A stretch of DNA of 64,000 nucleotides from contig CANNFD010000007.1 of assembly GCA_947503885.1 (NCBI GenBank), positions 124,001-188,000 on the forward strand, given 5' to 3'. Source of the DNA: an uncultured Olleya sp. (lineage in GTDB: Bacteria; Bacteroidota; Bacteroidia; Flavobacteriales; Flavobacteriaceae). Position 1 is the stretch's first letter, and every line of letters begins with the position of its first letter. Positions 36,361 through 45,984 of this stretch are shown one piece after another. The translations under genes were made by a program, and so were the position numbers. The notes below the pieces were generated by a model, which was not told where the DNA came from, did no database searches, and saw only the letters and a program-made list of their open reading frames with translations.

Positions 36361-36362
36361 TT

Positions 36363-38540
36363 ATGGATATGCAACAATTTTATTACGATAACAAGGTTGT
36401 TAAAAAGTTTCTTTACGCTACAATACTCTGGGGAGTTGTTGGAATGCTTGTAGGGCTCATTTTAGCATTCATGTTTTTATTCCCAAATATGACAGATGGG
36501 ATTTCATGGCTAAGCTTTGGTCGATTAAGACCTTTACACACTAATGCGGTGATTTTTGCATTTGTGGGTAACGCTATCTTTGCAGGAGTTTATTATTCTA
36601 CGCAACGTTTATTAAAAGCTAGGATGTATAGTGATCTGTTAAGTAATATTAACTTTTGGGGGTGGCAATTAATAATTGTTGGAGCAGCTATAACTTTACC
36701 TTTAGGTTACTCTACCTCAAAAGAATATGCCGAACTAGAATGGCCTTTTGATATTGCTATTGCTGTAATTTGGGTAGCATTTGGTGCTAATTTAATTGGT
36801 ACGATGCTAAAACGTCGTCAGCGTCATTTATATGTTGCAATATGGTTTTACATGGCTACTTTTGTTACAGTAGCTGTATTACATATTTTTAATAGTTTAG
36901 AGATTCCTGTTAGTTTAACTAGCATGAAAAGTTATTCAGTGTACGCAGGTGTTCAAGATGCATTAGTACAATGGTGGTATGGTCACAATGCGGTAGCATT
37001 TTTCTTAACGACACCATTTTTAGGTTTAATGTATTACTTTGTTCCTAAAGCTGCTAATAGACCCGTATATTCATATAGGTTATCTATTGTTCACTTTTGG
37101 TCTTTAATCTTTATATACATTTGGGCTGGACCACACCACTTATTATATACAGCTTTACCAGAGTGGGCACAAAATTTAGGTGTAGCTTTTTCTGTAATGT
37201 TATTAATGCCTTCTTGGGGAGGGATGATAAACGGATTATTAACACTACGTGGTGCTTGGGATAAAGTGCGAGTTGACCCAGTACTTAAATTTATGGTAGT
37301 TGCTATCACAGGTTATGGTATGGCAACATTTGAAGGACCAATGTTATCGCTTAAAAACGTAAATGCAATTGCACACTATACAGACTGGATTATTGCACAC
37401 GTACATGTTGGCGCATTAGCATGGAATGGGTTTTTAACTTTTGGTATGATTTATTATTTAGTACCAAAATTATTTAAAACTAAACTGTATTCGCTACCAT
37501 TAGCAAATTTACACTTCTGGATTGGTACATTAGGTATTATAATGTATGCTTTACCAATGTATGTTGCAGGGTTTATACAAGCTAGTATGTGGAAACAATT
37601 TAACTCAGACGGGACTTTGGTTTATGGTAACTTTTTAGAAACAGTTACAGAGATTATGCCAATGTATTGGATGCGTGCAATAGGAGGTACTTTGTTTTTA
37701 ACTGGTATGTTAATCTTAGTATATAACGTTATAGCAACAATTAGACAAGGTAGCAAGGTTGAAGATGAGTTGGCAGAAGCTGCTGCTTTACAACGTGTTT
37801 CTAAAAGTCGAGTAGCAGGAGAAGGGTGGCACACTTGGTTAGAGCGTAAACCAATTAGATTAACTATTTATGCAACAATTGCAATTTTAATTGGTGGTGT
37901 TGTACAAATTGTACCAACAATAATGGTTAAATCAAATATACCTACAATTAGTAGTGTAAAACCTTACTCTCCATTAGAGTTGGAAGGTAGAGATATTTAT
38001 ATCAGAGAAGGTTGTGTTGGATGTCACTCACAAATGATTAGACCTTTTAGAAGTGAAGTAGAACGTTATGGCGAATATAGTAAAGCTGGAGAGTATGTAT
38101 ACGACCATCCATTTTTATGGGGAAGTAAACGTACAGGACCAGATTTACACCGTATAGGTGGGAAGTACTCAGACAACTGGCACTTTAACCACATGTATGA
38201 CCCGCAAAGTACTTCTTCTGGATCTATAATGCCAGCTTACAAATGGTTAATAGATAATCCTTTGGATAAGTCACAGATTGAAGATAAAATGAAAGTAATG
38301 GTAACATTAGGAGTACCTTATACTGATCAAGACATAGCAAATGCACAAGCAGACATGTTAGAACAAGGAACAAAAATAGAGAAAAACCTTTATGGCGATC
38401 CTGACTTTGCTAACGCTTATGAAGACAGTAAGAAAAATGGAGGAGCGGATTTTGTAGAAATGCGTAACAGAGAAATTGTTGCTATGATAGCGTACCTACA
38501 ACGTTTAGGTACGGACATTAAAGTAGAAGCAGCAGAATAA
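36363..38540 (+). CDS. ccoNO: cbb3 cytochrome oxidase subunits I and II, fused
   Basis: 725 residues. Residues 1 to about 480 form CcoN, the heme-copper catalytic subunit, with conserved His in RPLHTNAVI, WWYGHNAVAF, GPHHLLY and the double-His helix DWIIAHVHVGALAWN. After a linker (about 480-505) CcoO begins: a membrane helix (about 508-528), then ELEGRDIYIREGCVGCHSQM with one CxxCH heme site (about 549) and a distal Met. In Proteobacteria these are two genes; the fusion is characteristic of Bacteroidetes. High-affinity terminal oxidase, used under low oxygen. Confidence 0.97.
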   Translation: MDMQQFYYDNKVVKKFLYATILWGVVGMLVGLILAFMFLFPNMTDGISWLSFGRLRPLHTNAVIFAFVGNAIFAGVYYSTQRLLKARMYSDLLSNINFWGWQLIIVGAAITLPLGYSTSKEYAELEWPFDIAIAVIWVAFGANLIGTMLKRRQRHLYVAIWFYMATFVTVAVLHIFNSLEIPVSLTSMKSYSVYAGVQDALVQWWYGHNAVAFFLTTPFLGLMYYFVPKAANRPVYSYRLSIVHFWSLIFIYIWAGPHHLLYTALPEWAQNLGVAFSVMLLMPSWGGMINGLLTLRGAWDKVRVDPVLKFMVVAITGYGMATFEGPMLSLKNVNAIAHYTDWIIAHVHVGALAWNGFLTFGMIYYLVPKLFKTKLYSLPLANLHFWIGTLGIIMYALPMYVAGFIQASMWKQFNSDGTLVYGNFLETVTEIMPMYWMRAIGGTLFLTGMLILVYNVIATIRQGSKVEDELAEAAALQRVSKSRVAGEGWHTWLERKPIRLTIYATIAILIGGVVQIVPTIMVKSNIPTISSVKPYSPLELEGRDIYIREGCVGCHSQMIRPFRSEVERYGEYSKAGEYVYDHPFLWGSKRTGPDLHRIGGKYSDNWHFNHMYDPQSTSSGSIMPAYKWLIDNPLDKSQIEDKMKVMVTLGVPYTDQDIANAQADMLEQGTKIEKNLYGDPDFANAYEDSKKNGGADFVEMRNREIVAMIAYLQRLGTDIKVEAAE

Positions 38541-38564
38541 ACAACAGTTTAAAAACAAACAGTC

Positions 38565-38753
38565 ATGTTAAAATTTGTAAAAAAACATATGGAAAGTATT
38601 GTTGGTATAGAGATTTACCCAATCCTTTCATTACTTATATTCTTTGGTTTTTTTGTAGTTCTTTTTTGGTGGGTATTTACTGCCAAAAAAGACTACATCA
38701 CTAAAGTTAGTAATATACCACTAGACCTAGATGACGAAAACGAAGTACAATAA
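38565..38753 (+). CDS. ccoQ: CcoQ-like cbb3 oxidase subunit
   Basis: 62 residues: a short N-terminus, one membrane helix (YPILSLLIFFGFFVVLFWWV) and an acidic tail (DDENEVQ). Position between ccoNO and ccoP with 24- and 51-base spacers, and size, identify CcoQ, a small subunit that stabilises the complex. FWWVFTAKKDYI is typical. Confidence 0.85.
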   Translation: MLKFVKKHMESIVGIEIYPILSLLIFFGFFVVLFWWVFTAKKDYITKVSNIPLDLDDENEVQ

Positions 38754-38804
38754 ACTAAAGTCACAGTTTACGATTGTCTTTTAAACACATTAAAAACTAA
38801 TCCA

Positions 38805-39695
38805 ATGAAAAACTTAATCCCATCATACGTTAGAGTTCCTGCTCTATTTTTTATCATCTCAGGGTTGATAGAATTCTTTGTAGACTCAGGAGATAAACCA
38901 GCATTTATAGAATATCCTATAATCATGTTATTTTTAGTATTAGTATTATTTATACTAATTGCAATTGAAGGTATTGTAGGCGCAATAGAAAACGTACTAT
39001 TTCAAAGCTTAGATGACGCTGGAAAAGCAAGATACATTGCAAATACATCTAAAACACCTCAGTTTAATAAGCTTAAAGCTTTATATGCTAAGCTAAAAGG
39101 AGATGAAAAACCCATAGAAGAAGAACATGAAATTATCCTTGATCATAATTATGACGGTATTAAGGAGTTAGATAATAATTTACCACCTTGGTGGTTGTAC
39201 TCTTGGTATGCATCAATGGTATTTGCAGCAGTATATTTGTTTAATTTTCATGTAATTGGTACTTCAGATACTCAGTATGATGAATTAGAAAAAGAATATG
39301 CACAAGCTAAAATAGATATAGCAGAGTATAAAAAAACAGCAAAAAACTTAGTAGATGTTAACACAGTAGAATTGTTAACTGAAGCTTCAGATTTACAGAT
39401 TGGTAAACAAATTTATACAGACAATTGTGTGGCATGTCATATGGCAGATGGTGGTGGTGGAATTGGTCCAAACCTAACTGATAAATATTGGATTTTAGGT
39501 GGAGACATCAAAAGTGTATTTAAAACTATATCGGAAGGTGGTCGTTCTGGTAAAGGTATGATTGCTTGGAAAAAGGATTTAAAACCTTTAGAAATGGCAC
39601 AAGTAGCTAGTTATGTATTAACCATGCAAAATATTACACCTGCTAACCCTAAAGACCCAGAAGGTGATTTATGGGAAGCTAATAGTGCAGAATAA
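38805..39695 (+). CDS. ccoP: cbb3 oxidase cytochrome c subunit III (CcoP)
   Basis: 296 residues. Two hydrophobic helices at the N-terminus (about 10-25 and 38-60), then the DHNYDGIKELDNNLPPWW motif diagnostic of the FixP N-terminal domain, a further helix, and a single cytochrome c domain (CVACHMADGGG, about 207). Proteobacterial CcoP has two hemes, so one is notable, though I believe common in Bacteroidetes. It passes electrons from cytochrome c to CcoO. Confidence 0.95.
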   Translation: MKNLIPSYVRVPALFFIISGLIEFFVDSGDKPAFIEYPIIMLFLVLVLFILIAIEGIVGAIENVLFQSLDDAGKARYIANTSKTPQFNKLKALYAKLKGDEKPIEEEHEIILDHNYDGIKELDNNLPPWWLYSWYASMVFAAVYLFNFHVIGTSDTQYDELEKEYAQAKIDIAEYKKTAKNLVDVNTVELLTEASDLQIGKQIYTDNCVACHMADGGGGIGPNLTDKYWILGGDIKSVFKTISEGGRSGKGMIAWKKDLKPLEMAQVASYVLTMQNITPANPKDPEGDLWEANSAE

Positions 39696-39774
39696 ATAGA
39701 GTTGACTTAAGAGTTATATTCTATTAAATATTAGGAAAAGGGTTCTTTTTTTAAGAATAATTAAATAGTTAGTG

Positions 39775-41196
39775 ATGGAAATTCCAGATAATGAAAGCTT
39801 TAGAGACACGATTGCAACTATAAATGAAGATGGTAAGCGTGCATGGGTTTTTCCTAAAAAACCAAGTGGTAAGTTTTATGATTACAGAAAGTATGTTAGT
39901 TACTTTCTATTAGCTTTCTTTTTTGCTGCTCCGTTTGTAAAAATTAATGGAAATCAATTTTTATTATTTAATGTTTTAGAAAGACGTTTTAATGTTTTTG
40001 GTTTTCCATTTTGGCCTCAAGATTTTCACTTGTTTGTAATCTCAATGATTATTGGGGTTATCTTTATTACACTATTTACAGTAGCTTTTGGACGTATATT
40101 TTGTGGATGGATTTGTCCACAAACCATTTTTTTAGAAATGGTATTTAGACGTATAGAATATTGGATAGATGGTGATAGAGGGGCGCAGATGAAGTTAAAA
40201 CGCACCAAATGGACACCAGAAAAAATAAAAAAACGGGTTTTAAAACATAGCATTTTTATATTTATTTCATTTTTAATTTCAAATGTGTTTTTAGCCTATT
40301 TAATAGGAAGTGATAAGTTATTAACTTATGTTGTAGAAGGACCATTTGAGCACCTAGGGACACTATTTCCTTTAATAATATTTACAGCACTATTTTACTT
40401 TGTGTTTTCATGGTTTAGAGAGCAAGTTTGTATTATCGCTTGTCCTTATGGACGATTACAAGGGGTGCTTTTAGACAATAAATCTATTATAGTTGCTTAC
40501 GATTATAAACGTGGAGAAGGCGAAAACGGACGTAAAAAATGGCGTAAAAACGAAGATAGAGAAGCGCTTGGTCATGGAGATTGTATAGACTGTATGCAAT
40601 GTGTAAATGTCTGTCCAACAGGTATTGATATTAGAAACGGTACACAATTAGAGTGTATTAATTGTACAGCATGTATTGACGAGTGTGATGATATTATGGA
40701 TAAGGTTGGTTTTCCTAAAGGGTTAATCCGCTATGCTAGTGAGGATAATATTGAAAAGAAAGAACCTTTTAAATTAACATTACGTCTTAAAGGTTATATA
40801 GTGGTATTAGCTATTCTAACAGGTGCATTGTTTGTGATGTTACAATTACGAAACGATGTGGAAGCAAGAATATTAAGGCTACCTGGTCAATTATTCGAAC
40901 ACAAAGCAGATAATATTATTAGTAATGTATTTACTTATAAGCTAGTAAACAAAACAACAAAAGATATTGGTAACGTAGATTTTAGACTTAAAAAGTATAA
41001 AGGTACCATTAAATTAGTGTCAACAGATAAAAGCTTTGTAGTACCGGCTCAAGGATTAGCCGAAGGTACATTATTTATAGAGTTAGACCAAAGCCTTCTT
41101 GAAGATGATAAAACTAAATTAACTATAGAGGTATATAGTGATGATGAGCTAATTGAAACGACTAATGTAAACTTTTTAGGACCAAGAAGCTTTTAA
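39775..41196 (+). CDS. ccoG: cbb3 oxidase accessory ferredoxin CcoG (FixG/RdxA)
   Basis: 473 residues from the ATG at 39775; a GTG one codon earlier is ignored. Polytopic protein with several helices (about 45-65, 85-110, 160-180, 200-220, 340-360), a CGWICPQT motif and two 4Fe-4S ferredoxin motifs (CIDCMQCVNVCP and CINCTACIDEC, about 276-308). The C-terminal Ig-like domain is typical. CcoG reduces copper during assembly of the oxidase. Confidence 0.94.
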   Translation: MEIPDNESFRDTIATINEDGKRAWVFPKKPSGKFYDYRKYVSYFLLAFFFAAPFVKINGNQFLLFNVLERRFNVFGFPFWPQDFHLFVISMIIGVIFITLFTVAFGRIFCGWICPQTIFLEMVFRRIEYWIDGDRGAQMKLKRTKWTPEKIKKRVLKHSIFIFISFLISNVFLAYLIGSDKLLTYVVEGPFEHLGTLFPLIIFTALFYFVFSWFREQVCIIACPYGRLQGVLLDNKSIIVAYDYKRGEGENGRKKWRKNEDREALGHGDCIDCMQCVNVCPTGIDIRNGTQLECINCTACIDECDDIMDKVGFPKGLIRYASEDNIEKKEPFKLTLRLKGYIVVLAILTGALFVMLQLRNDVEARILRLPGQLFEHKADNIISNVFTYKLVNKTTKDIGNVDFRLKKYKGTIKLVSTDKSFVVPAQGLAEGTLFIELDQSLLEDDKTKLTIEVYSDDELIETTNVNFLGPRSF

Positions 41197-41211
41197 TAAA
41201 TAAGATAGATT

Positions 41212-41658
41212 ATGAAATTAAGTTGGGGAACAAGTATCGTTATAGCATTTATATTATTTATAAGCTTTATCATGTATTTTGTGATAGCTATGAATACTGA
41301 TAAAGCACTAGATCATGATTTGGTTAATGAAGATTATTATAAACAAGAGCTAGTTTTTCAGGACGATATTAATAAACAAAAAAATTCTAAAACATTACCT
41401 TCTCAATTAACTTGGAAAAAAACACCAGAAGGTATAGTAGTAAGCTTTCCAAAAGAGCTTGAGGATAATAACATAACAGGTAAAGTGTTCCTATATAGAC
41501 CATCTAATAAACAACTAGACTTCGAAACCACAATTTTGTTGTCTAACCACAATTTGCTCATACCTGACAAACGTTTATTAGATGGTCGTTGGAACATTAA
41601 AATAGATTGGTCGTACAAAGATAACAACTACATGTTTAAAGAAGAAATTAGATATTAA
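41212..41658 (+). CDS. ccoH: FixH/CcoH family protein
   Basis: 148 residues with one N-terminal helix (SIVIAFILFISFIMYFVIAM) then HDLVNEDYYKQELVFQDDIN, the segment characteristic of FixH; the rest is a beta-rich domain outside the membrane. It helps assembly of the cbb3 complex. Its stop overlaps the next start (TAATG). Confidence 0.9.
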   Translation: MKLSWGTSIVIAFILFISFIMYFVIAMNTDKALDHDLVNEDYYKQELVFQDDINKQKNSKTLPSQLTWKKTPEGIVVSFPKELEDNNITGKVFLYRPSNKQLDFETTILLSNHNLLIPDKRLLDGRWNIKIDWSYKDNNYMFKEEIRY

Positions 41659-42359
41659 TGTATATAACAGCCCTCATATTTGGTTTATTAGGAAGCTTTC
41701 ACTGCGTTGGTATGTGTGGTCCAATAGCCTTTATGTTGCCTGTTGACAGAAGTAATTCTTTAAAAAAAATAGTGCAAATTAGTGCGTACCATTTTGGTCG
41801 TATTTTAGCATATAGTATTATTGGATTAATTTTTGGTGTAATAGGTAAAAGCTTATATATATTTGGATTACAGCAAAAGCTATCCATAGTAATTGGGGTT
41901 TTAATGATAGTAGTCGTACTTTTTCCTTTTAAAAAAATAGGACAAAATTTTATAGTTAACCCAATTTATAAAACAGTAGGATTTGTTAAAAAACAAATGG
42001 GCCAAGCGCTTAAAAAGAAAACCGCTGACACCTTTTTAACCATTGGGTTTTTAAATGGATTTTTACCCTGTGGATTAGTCTATATGGCTGTTTTTGGAGC
42101 AATAGCAACAGGCACTGCATGGCAAGGCAGTTTATATATGGCGTTTTTTGGCCTAGGAACAATACCGTTAATGACCACCGCAATTTATTTAGGTAAGTTT
42201 TTAAACACTCAAGTTAAACAACGTATTCAAAAAGCTATTCCTTTTTTTATTGTTATTATTGGTGCCTTATTTATTTTAAGAGGAATGGGATTAGGCATCC
42301 CTTACTTTTCACCAGCACCAGTTGAAAAAATGATTGAAAGTGCAATTGATTGTCATTAA
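41658..42359 (+). CDS. TauE/SafE-DsbD-like membrane protein of cco operon
   Basis: 233 residues, about six membrane helices. It opens LIFGLLGSFHCVGMCGPIAF, with the H-C-x3-C-G motif of the DsbD_2/UreH-type group often annotated as sulfite exporter TauE/SafE, and contains NGFLPCGLVYMA. These Cys residues suggest metal or thiol transport. Its place as last gene of the cbb3 assembly operon points to copper or reductant supply for the oxidase rather than sulfite export. Confidence 0.85.
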   Translation: MYITALIFGLLGSFHCVGMCGPIAFMLPVDRSNSLKKIVQISAYHFGRILAYSIIGLIFGVIGKSLYIFGLQQKLSIVIGVLMIVVVLFPFKKIGQNFIVNPIYKTVGFVKKQMGQALKKKTADTFLTIGFLNGFLPCGLVYMAVFGAIATGTAWQGSLYMAFFGLGTIPLMTTAIYLGKFLNTQVKQRIQKAIPFFIVIIGALFILRGMGLGIPYFSPAPVEKMIESAIDCH

Positions 42360-42420
42360 TTAAAGTGGTTATTTTCGCTTTCGCGGAAAAAAAGCCAGAC
42401 AAACCTTAAAAAGTCAACAA

Positions 42421-43245
42421 ATGAAAAATATACTATTACTTACAGATTTTTCAGAAAGTTCTAAAAACGCAATGCATTATACAATGCAATTATTAGAAGC
42501 TCAAAAAGTTAATTTTCATTTAGTATATGTACACAAAGCTTCAACTTTTACGTCTGCAGACTTAATGACAACAGGAAATGACAACCTATACGCTTCAATT
42601 GTAAAATCACCAAAAGAAGACTTAGAAGATCTTGTAGCAACGCTTCAACTTAAATTTAAAAACGACAACCATACCTTTTCTACTCATATAGATTATGATG
42701 TGTTTACAGATGCAATAAACCAATTGGTAAAGCTGCATAATGTGGATTTAATAGTAATGGGTACAAATGGTGTAACAGGAGCAGACGAGGTAGTTTTTGG
42801 AAGTCACACCCTTAATGTTATTAGAAAAGTAGAGCATCCAACTTTAATAATACCCAAAGATTTTAAATTTTATAAACCAGAAACGGTATTGATTCCGTTA
42901 GACCAAAATGACCAATTAAATAACAACCGTTTAAATAAAATTATCAGTTTAATTGATAAAAAGACAATTAATTACCATGTATTAAGGATTTCTGATAAAT
43001 CAATTACAGAGTCTGATGATTTAAAAACTTTAGATAGTTTATTAACTAAAGCTAATTATACTTATCATCATGTGTCTAACGTGCCTATGCACCATGTTGT
43101 AGATACTTATTTACAAACAAATACTATAGACTTTGAAGTGTTTATTATCCAAAAAACTAGTTTTTTAGAACGTTTGTTTTCTGGATCTCCAATTACAAAA
43201 CATAGTAAAATTGCTAGTGTCCCACTTTATATTTTGCATGATTAA
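42421..43245 (+). CDS. Universal stress protein, two-domain
   Basis: 274 residues, two UspA domains. The first has LLLTDFSESSKNAMHYTMQLL and the nucleotide-binding signature VMGTNGVTG...GSHTLNVI; the second is degenerate. It follows the cco operon by 61 bases, and a short stem-like TTTTCGCTTTCGCGG lies in between. Together with the two Usp genes at 46835 and 47804 it marks a low-oxygen stress block. Confidence 0.9.
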   Translation: MKNILLLTDFSESSKNAMHYTMQLLEAQKVNFHLVYVHKASTFTSADLMTTGNDNLYASIVKSPKEDLEDLVATLQLKFKNDNHTFSTHIDYDVFTDAINQLVKLHNVDLIVMGTNGVTGADEVVFGSHTLNVIRKVEHPTLIIPKDFKFYKPETVLIPLDQNDQLNNNRLNKIISLIDKKTINYHVLRISDKSITESDDLKTLDSLLTKANYTYHHVSNVPMHHVVDTYLQTNTIDFEVFIIQKTSFLERLFSGSPITKHSKIASVPLYILHD

Positions 43246-43259
43246 TGCTAATAATCTAA

Positions 43260-43892
43260 CTAGTTTAATGTTGGCACTATACCATCGTTTTCTAAAACTA
43301 AAATTAATAATTTAGCATAGTCGGCAACGGTTTTATTAATATTTTCTGGGTCGATTATATCGATATATCCCTTCCATATTAATGTACGGTCTTTTGTTGG
43401 ACAAAGACAATATACTGATGTCTCGGCATTATATACTTGATACTCTTTATAGTCATCAGGGTTAAAAAACTGATCTTGATACATTAAATAATCATCTTTA
43501 AAACGGTTATGGTTTTTATCTACCTTAGAATAATCCTCACTGTATTGAATTTTATTTTTTATACCTGCAACTTTTGTAAATAATACAGCGTCATAGCCTT
43601 CTTTTATTAGATTGTCCTCTATAGCTTTAATGTCTGCATCAGATTTTTGTTTTAATAAAAAGTCAGTCTCAAATTTATTAAAACTTATAGAAGTCTCAAT
43701 GCCTCTAATACCTAGTTGCTTTTGTAGGTTTTTTTCAAATTTCTCTCTAGCTTCAACATTGTCTGTTAAGCCTACTATAAATACTTTTTTTAGTGTGTAA
43801 TTAGAAGCTTCTGGACTAACCCAATGGTCTTTTAGTTGTGTATTGTCACAACTAAATAACAAAAGTGTAAATATTATAAATAGATTTTTCAT
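43260..43892 (-). CDS. Hypothetical lipoprotein, DUF4136-like
   Basis: 210 residues, lipoprotein signal peptide with LLFSC at residues 10-14. The mature part reads HWVSPEASNYTLKKVFIVGL and later EDNLIKEGYDAVLFTKVAGI, resembling periplasmic lipoproteins of the DUF4136 kind. It ends with acidic and aliphatic residues. Second gene of a minus-strand pair, 4 bases after the 43897 gene. Function unknown. Confidence 0.7.
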   Translation of the reverse strand: MKNLFIIFTLLLFSCDNTQLKDHWVSPEASNYTLKKVFIVGLTDNVEAREKFEKNLQKQLGIRGIETSISFNKFETDFLLKQKSDADIKAIEDNLIKEGYDAVLFTKVAGIKNKIQYSEDYSKVDKNHNRFKDDYLMYQDQFFNPDDYKEYQVYNAETSVYCLCPTKDRTLIWKGYIDIIDPENINKTVADYAKLLILVLENDGIVPTLN

Positions 43893-43896
43893 GTTG

Positions 43897-44337
43897 TTAT
43901 TTTGAGGATTGTACCTGTTTTTCTGTCTTCATTAAAGTTTTGACTAAGCTAAAAACTTCAAATTTTACTGCTTTGTAATCATAAAAAAAAGAGCTTACTT
44001 TTACTGAAAGTGCTTTATGCTTTGTTTTATAATTTTTTTCTTTCTCTAATTCGTCTTTACCATCTACCATTAATTTTAAATCTTCTTTATGTCTTAAAAT
44101 TTCATTAATAAGTAGTTGATTGCCACGTTTGGTTCTAAGTAAAGCTGTTAACGCCTTTTGTATCCTTATGTGGATATCGTCTTCTATTGCGCTTTTTTTA
44201 TAGTTGATAATTAGTTCTTCTAAAAACTCTTGTTCATCTTTTATAAAATTTAAATCTGACAACCAATGCTTAGTCATTTCGTGTATACGTTCTGCGCTGT
44301 ACCATTCTACCATTTTATTAATATTTTGTGTTTTCAT
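43897..44337 (-). CDS. Helical hypothetical protein
   Basis: 146 residues, nearly all helix, charged (EWYSAERIHEMTKHWLSDLN first, then QEFLEELIINYKKS), no signal or membrane segment. Resembles in size and character the 32381 protein, though direct homology was not established. It starts just 7 bases after the terminator hairpin and T-run described at 44344-44385, so an upstream transcript may be attenuated before it. Confidence 0.65.
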   Translation of the reverse strand: MKTQNINKMVEWYSAERIHEMTKHWLSDLNFIKDEQEFLEELIINYKKSAIEDDIHIRIQKALTALLRTKRGNQLLINEILRHKEDLKLMVDGKDELEKEKNYKTKHKALSVKVSSFFYDYKAVKFEVFSLVKTLMKTEKQVQSSK

Positions 44338-44343
44338 AGCTTT

Positions 44344-44385
44344 TATATTTAAAAAACAGGAAGTAATTAGGTGTACTTCCTGTTT
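44344..44385 (-). terminator. Rho-independent terminator or attenuator (minus strand)
   Basis: ACAGGAAGTA (44356-44365) and TACTTCCTGT (44374-44383) form a perfect stem extended by two A-T pairs. Reading the minus strand, a run of five T follows. It lies between an FNR-like box and the 44337 start. Confidence 0.8.
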
Positions 44386-44545
44386 ATCGATTACTTTATA
44401 TTAAGCGACTTATTTAGGAGTTGCAATTATCAATTACATTATACTACTAGAACAGTTAGATGCCCTGTAGTTAATTAATAGCATAGTTGCTTATAGCGTT
44501 GTTTTAAGTAATCTTAAGTTGTTATTAATTACCTTTATTATTACT
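44386..44545 (-). ncRNA. Candidate FNR-controlled small RNA or leader
   Basis: Between the FNR-like box at 44576-44589 and the terminator at 44344-44385 there is no open frame longer than about 16 codons on the minus strand. A transcript from the expected start (near 44541) to the terminator would be about 190 bases. No RNA family is recognised. Confidence 0.3.
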
Positions 44546-44575
44546 TCAAGTTAGGGATTATAACTCTTAATAACT

Positions 44576-44589
44576 ATGATAATTGTCAT
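44576..44589 (-). promoter_or_regulatory. FNR-like box
   Basis: ATGATAATTGTCAT palindrome. At the usual distance on the minus strand the sequence is TAACTTGA, two mismatches from TAnnTTTG. On the plus strand no such element occurs. It lies downstream of the beta-CASP gene. Confidence 0.5.
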
Positions 44590-44601
44590 GTTATCAATAG
44601 G

Positions 44602-45975
44602 TTAAACTGTTATTTTAATAGTTTGATATAAATCTGGGATTATAGCTTCCCAACCAAAAGTGTCTTTAATTTTAACTCTAAAGGCATTTTGTGCTGTAGG
44701 TTCTCCATGAATTAGATATACTGCTTTAGGTGTTGTTTTTATAGCGCTTAACCAAGCAATTAATTCTGATTGGTCAGCATGTGCAGAAAGGCTGTTTATG
44801 TTTAAAACAGAAGCTTGTACAGGGTAATATTTACCGTAAATTTTAATTTCATGTGTACCTTCTTTTAATAAACGACCTCTAGTACCTTCTGCTTGATAAC
44901 CAACTAATAAAACGGTTGTTGATGCTTTGTCTATTAATTGTTGTAAATAAGTTAATACACGACCCCCAGTAACCATACCACTACCTGCTATAATTATTTT
45001 TGAACGTGGGTCATCAATAGTCTTCCAGGTATCTGCGTAGCTAGTAATGATGTTTATATGTTTACACATAGCGTTATAGTCTGCATCTGATAATTTATGC
45101 CATTTTGGAAAGCGTTTAAATACTTCTAAAACATTATTACCCATTGGGCTGTCAACAAAAATCGGAATATTTGGTATTTTGTTTTTTTGATACAGTTTAT
45201 ATAAAATATACATTAGTGTTTGTAAACGCTCGACTGCAAAACTAGGAATTACTAAGTTTCCTCTTTTATTTATTGTGTCTTTGATAATATTTGTAAATCT
45301 GTCTTCAATATCTTCAACAGGGTGTAATTTGTCACCATAGGTGCTTTCAATAAATAAGTAATCTGCATTTTCGGGCCTAATGGGGTCATTTAATAAATAA
45401 TCGTTTTTTCTACCAACATCTCCAGAAAACACAAATCTTTTTCCTTCAATATCAAGTTCAATAAAAGTAGAGCCTATTATATGTCCGTTATATTTAAACC
45501 TATAAGAGATGTGGTTATTTATAGCAATCCATTTTTCTTCGGTTTGAACGATAAATCGTCCTATTGTTTTTTCGACTTCACTTAATGTGTAAAAGGGTAA
45601 AGCAGGTTGATGTTTAGTGTAGTGTTCTTTGTTTGCTTTTTTAGCTTCTTCTTCATGGATTTTAGCACTGTCTTTTAATATAATTTCTGCGATTGCTAGA
45701 GTAGGAGCTGTACCAATAATAGTGCCTTTAAATCCTTGGTTTATTAATCGTGGTAAATATCCAACATGGTCTAAATGCCCATGTGTTAATAGTATAGTTT
45801 TAATTGCAGGCACGTTAATTGGCAGATTGTCCCAATTTAGTAACCTTAGGTCTTTTAAACCTTGAAACAAACCGCAATCTATTAATAGGGAAGTATCAAA
45901 AGCTTCAATTAAATATTTAGAGCCTGTTACCGTTTTTGCGCCACCTAAAAATGTAATTTTTACTTTAGATTCCAT
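44602..45975 (-). CDS. Metallo-beta-lactamase / beta-CASP hydrolase
   Basis: 457 residues. The metal site is LLTHGHLDHVGYLP; later motifs are FSGDVGR, the beta-CASP insert (VDSPMGNNVLEVF), GSGMVTGGR and SAHADQ, then HGEP near the end. This is the layout of RNA-processing nucleases of the CPSF/YsiA-like group, and the family is often annotated with RNA specificity. Ten bases upstream is the ATP-cone nuclease gene, read in the same direction. Likely RNA turnover; the substrate is not known. Confidence 0.9.
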   Translation of the reverse strand: MESKVKITFLGGAKTVTGSKYLIEAFDTSLLIDCGLFQGLKDLRLLNWDNLPINVPAIKTILLTHGHLDHVGYLPRLINQGFKGTIIGTAPTLAIAEIILKDSAKIHEEEAKKANKEHYTKHQPALPFYTLSEVEKTIGRFIVQTEEKWIAINNHISYRFKYNGHIIGSTFIELDIEGKRFVFSGDVGRKNDYLLNDPIRPENADYLFIESTYGDKLHPVEDIEDRFTNIIKDTINKRGNLVIPSFAVERLQTLMYILYKLYQKNKIPNIPIFVDSPMGNNVLEVFKRFPKWHKLSDADYNAMCKHINIITSYADTWKTIDDPRSKIIIAGSGMVTGGRVLTYLQQLIDKASTTVLLVGYQAEGTRGRLLKEGTHEIKIYGKYYPVQASVLNINSLSAHADQSELIAWLSAIKTTPKAVYLIHGEPTAQNAFRVKIKDTFGWEAIIPDLYQTIKITV

Positions 45976-45984
45976 AGTTTTAAT

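Noticed and set aside
42372-42390. TTTTCGCTTTCGCGGAAAA as a terminator of the cco operon
   Set aside because: The arms pair only partly and the run after them is A rather than T on the plus strand. It may be a dispersed flavobacterial repeat; not supported here.
44386-44600. Small protein gene on the minus strand
   Set aside because: The best ATG frame is about 16 codons with no recognisable character.
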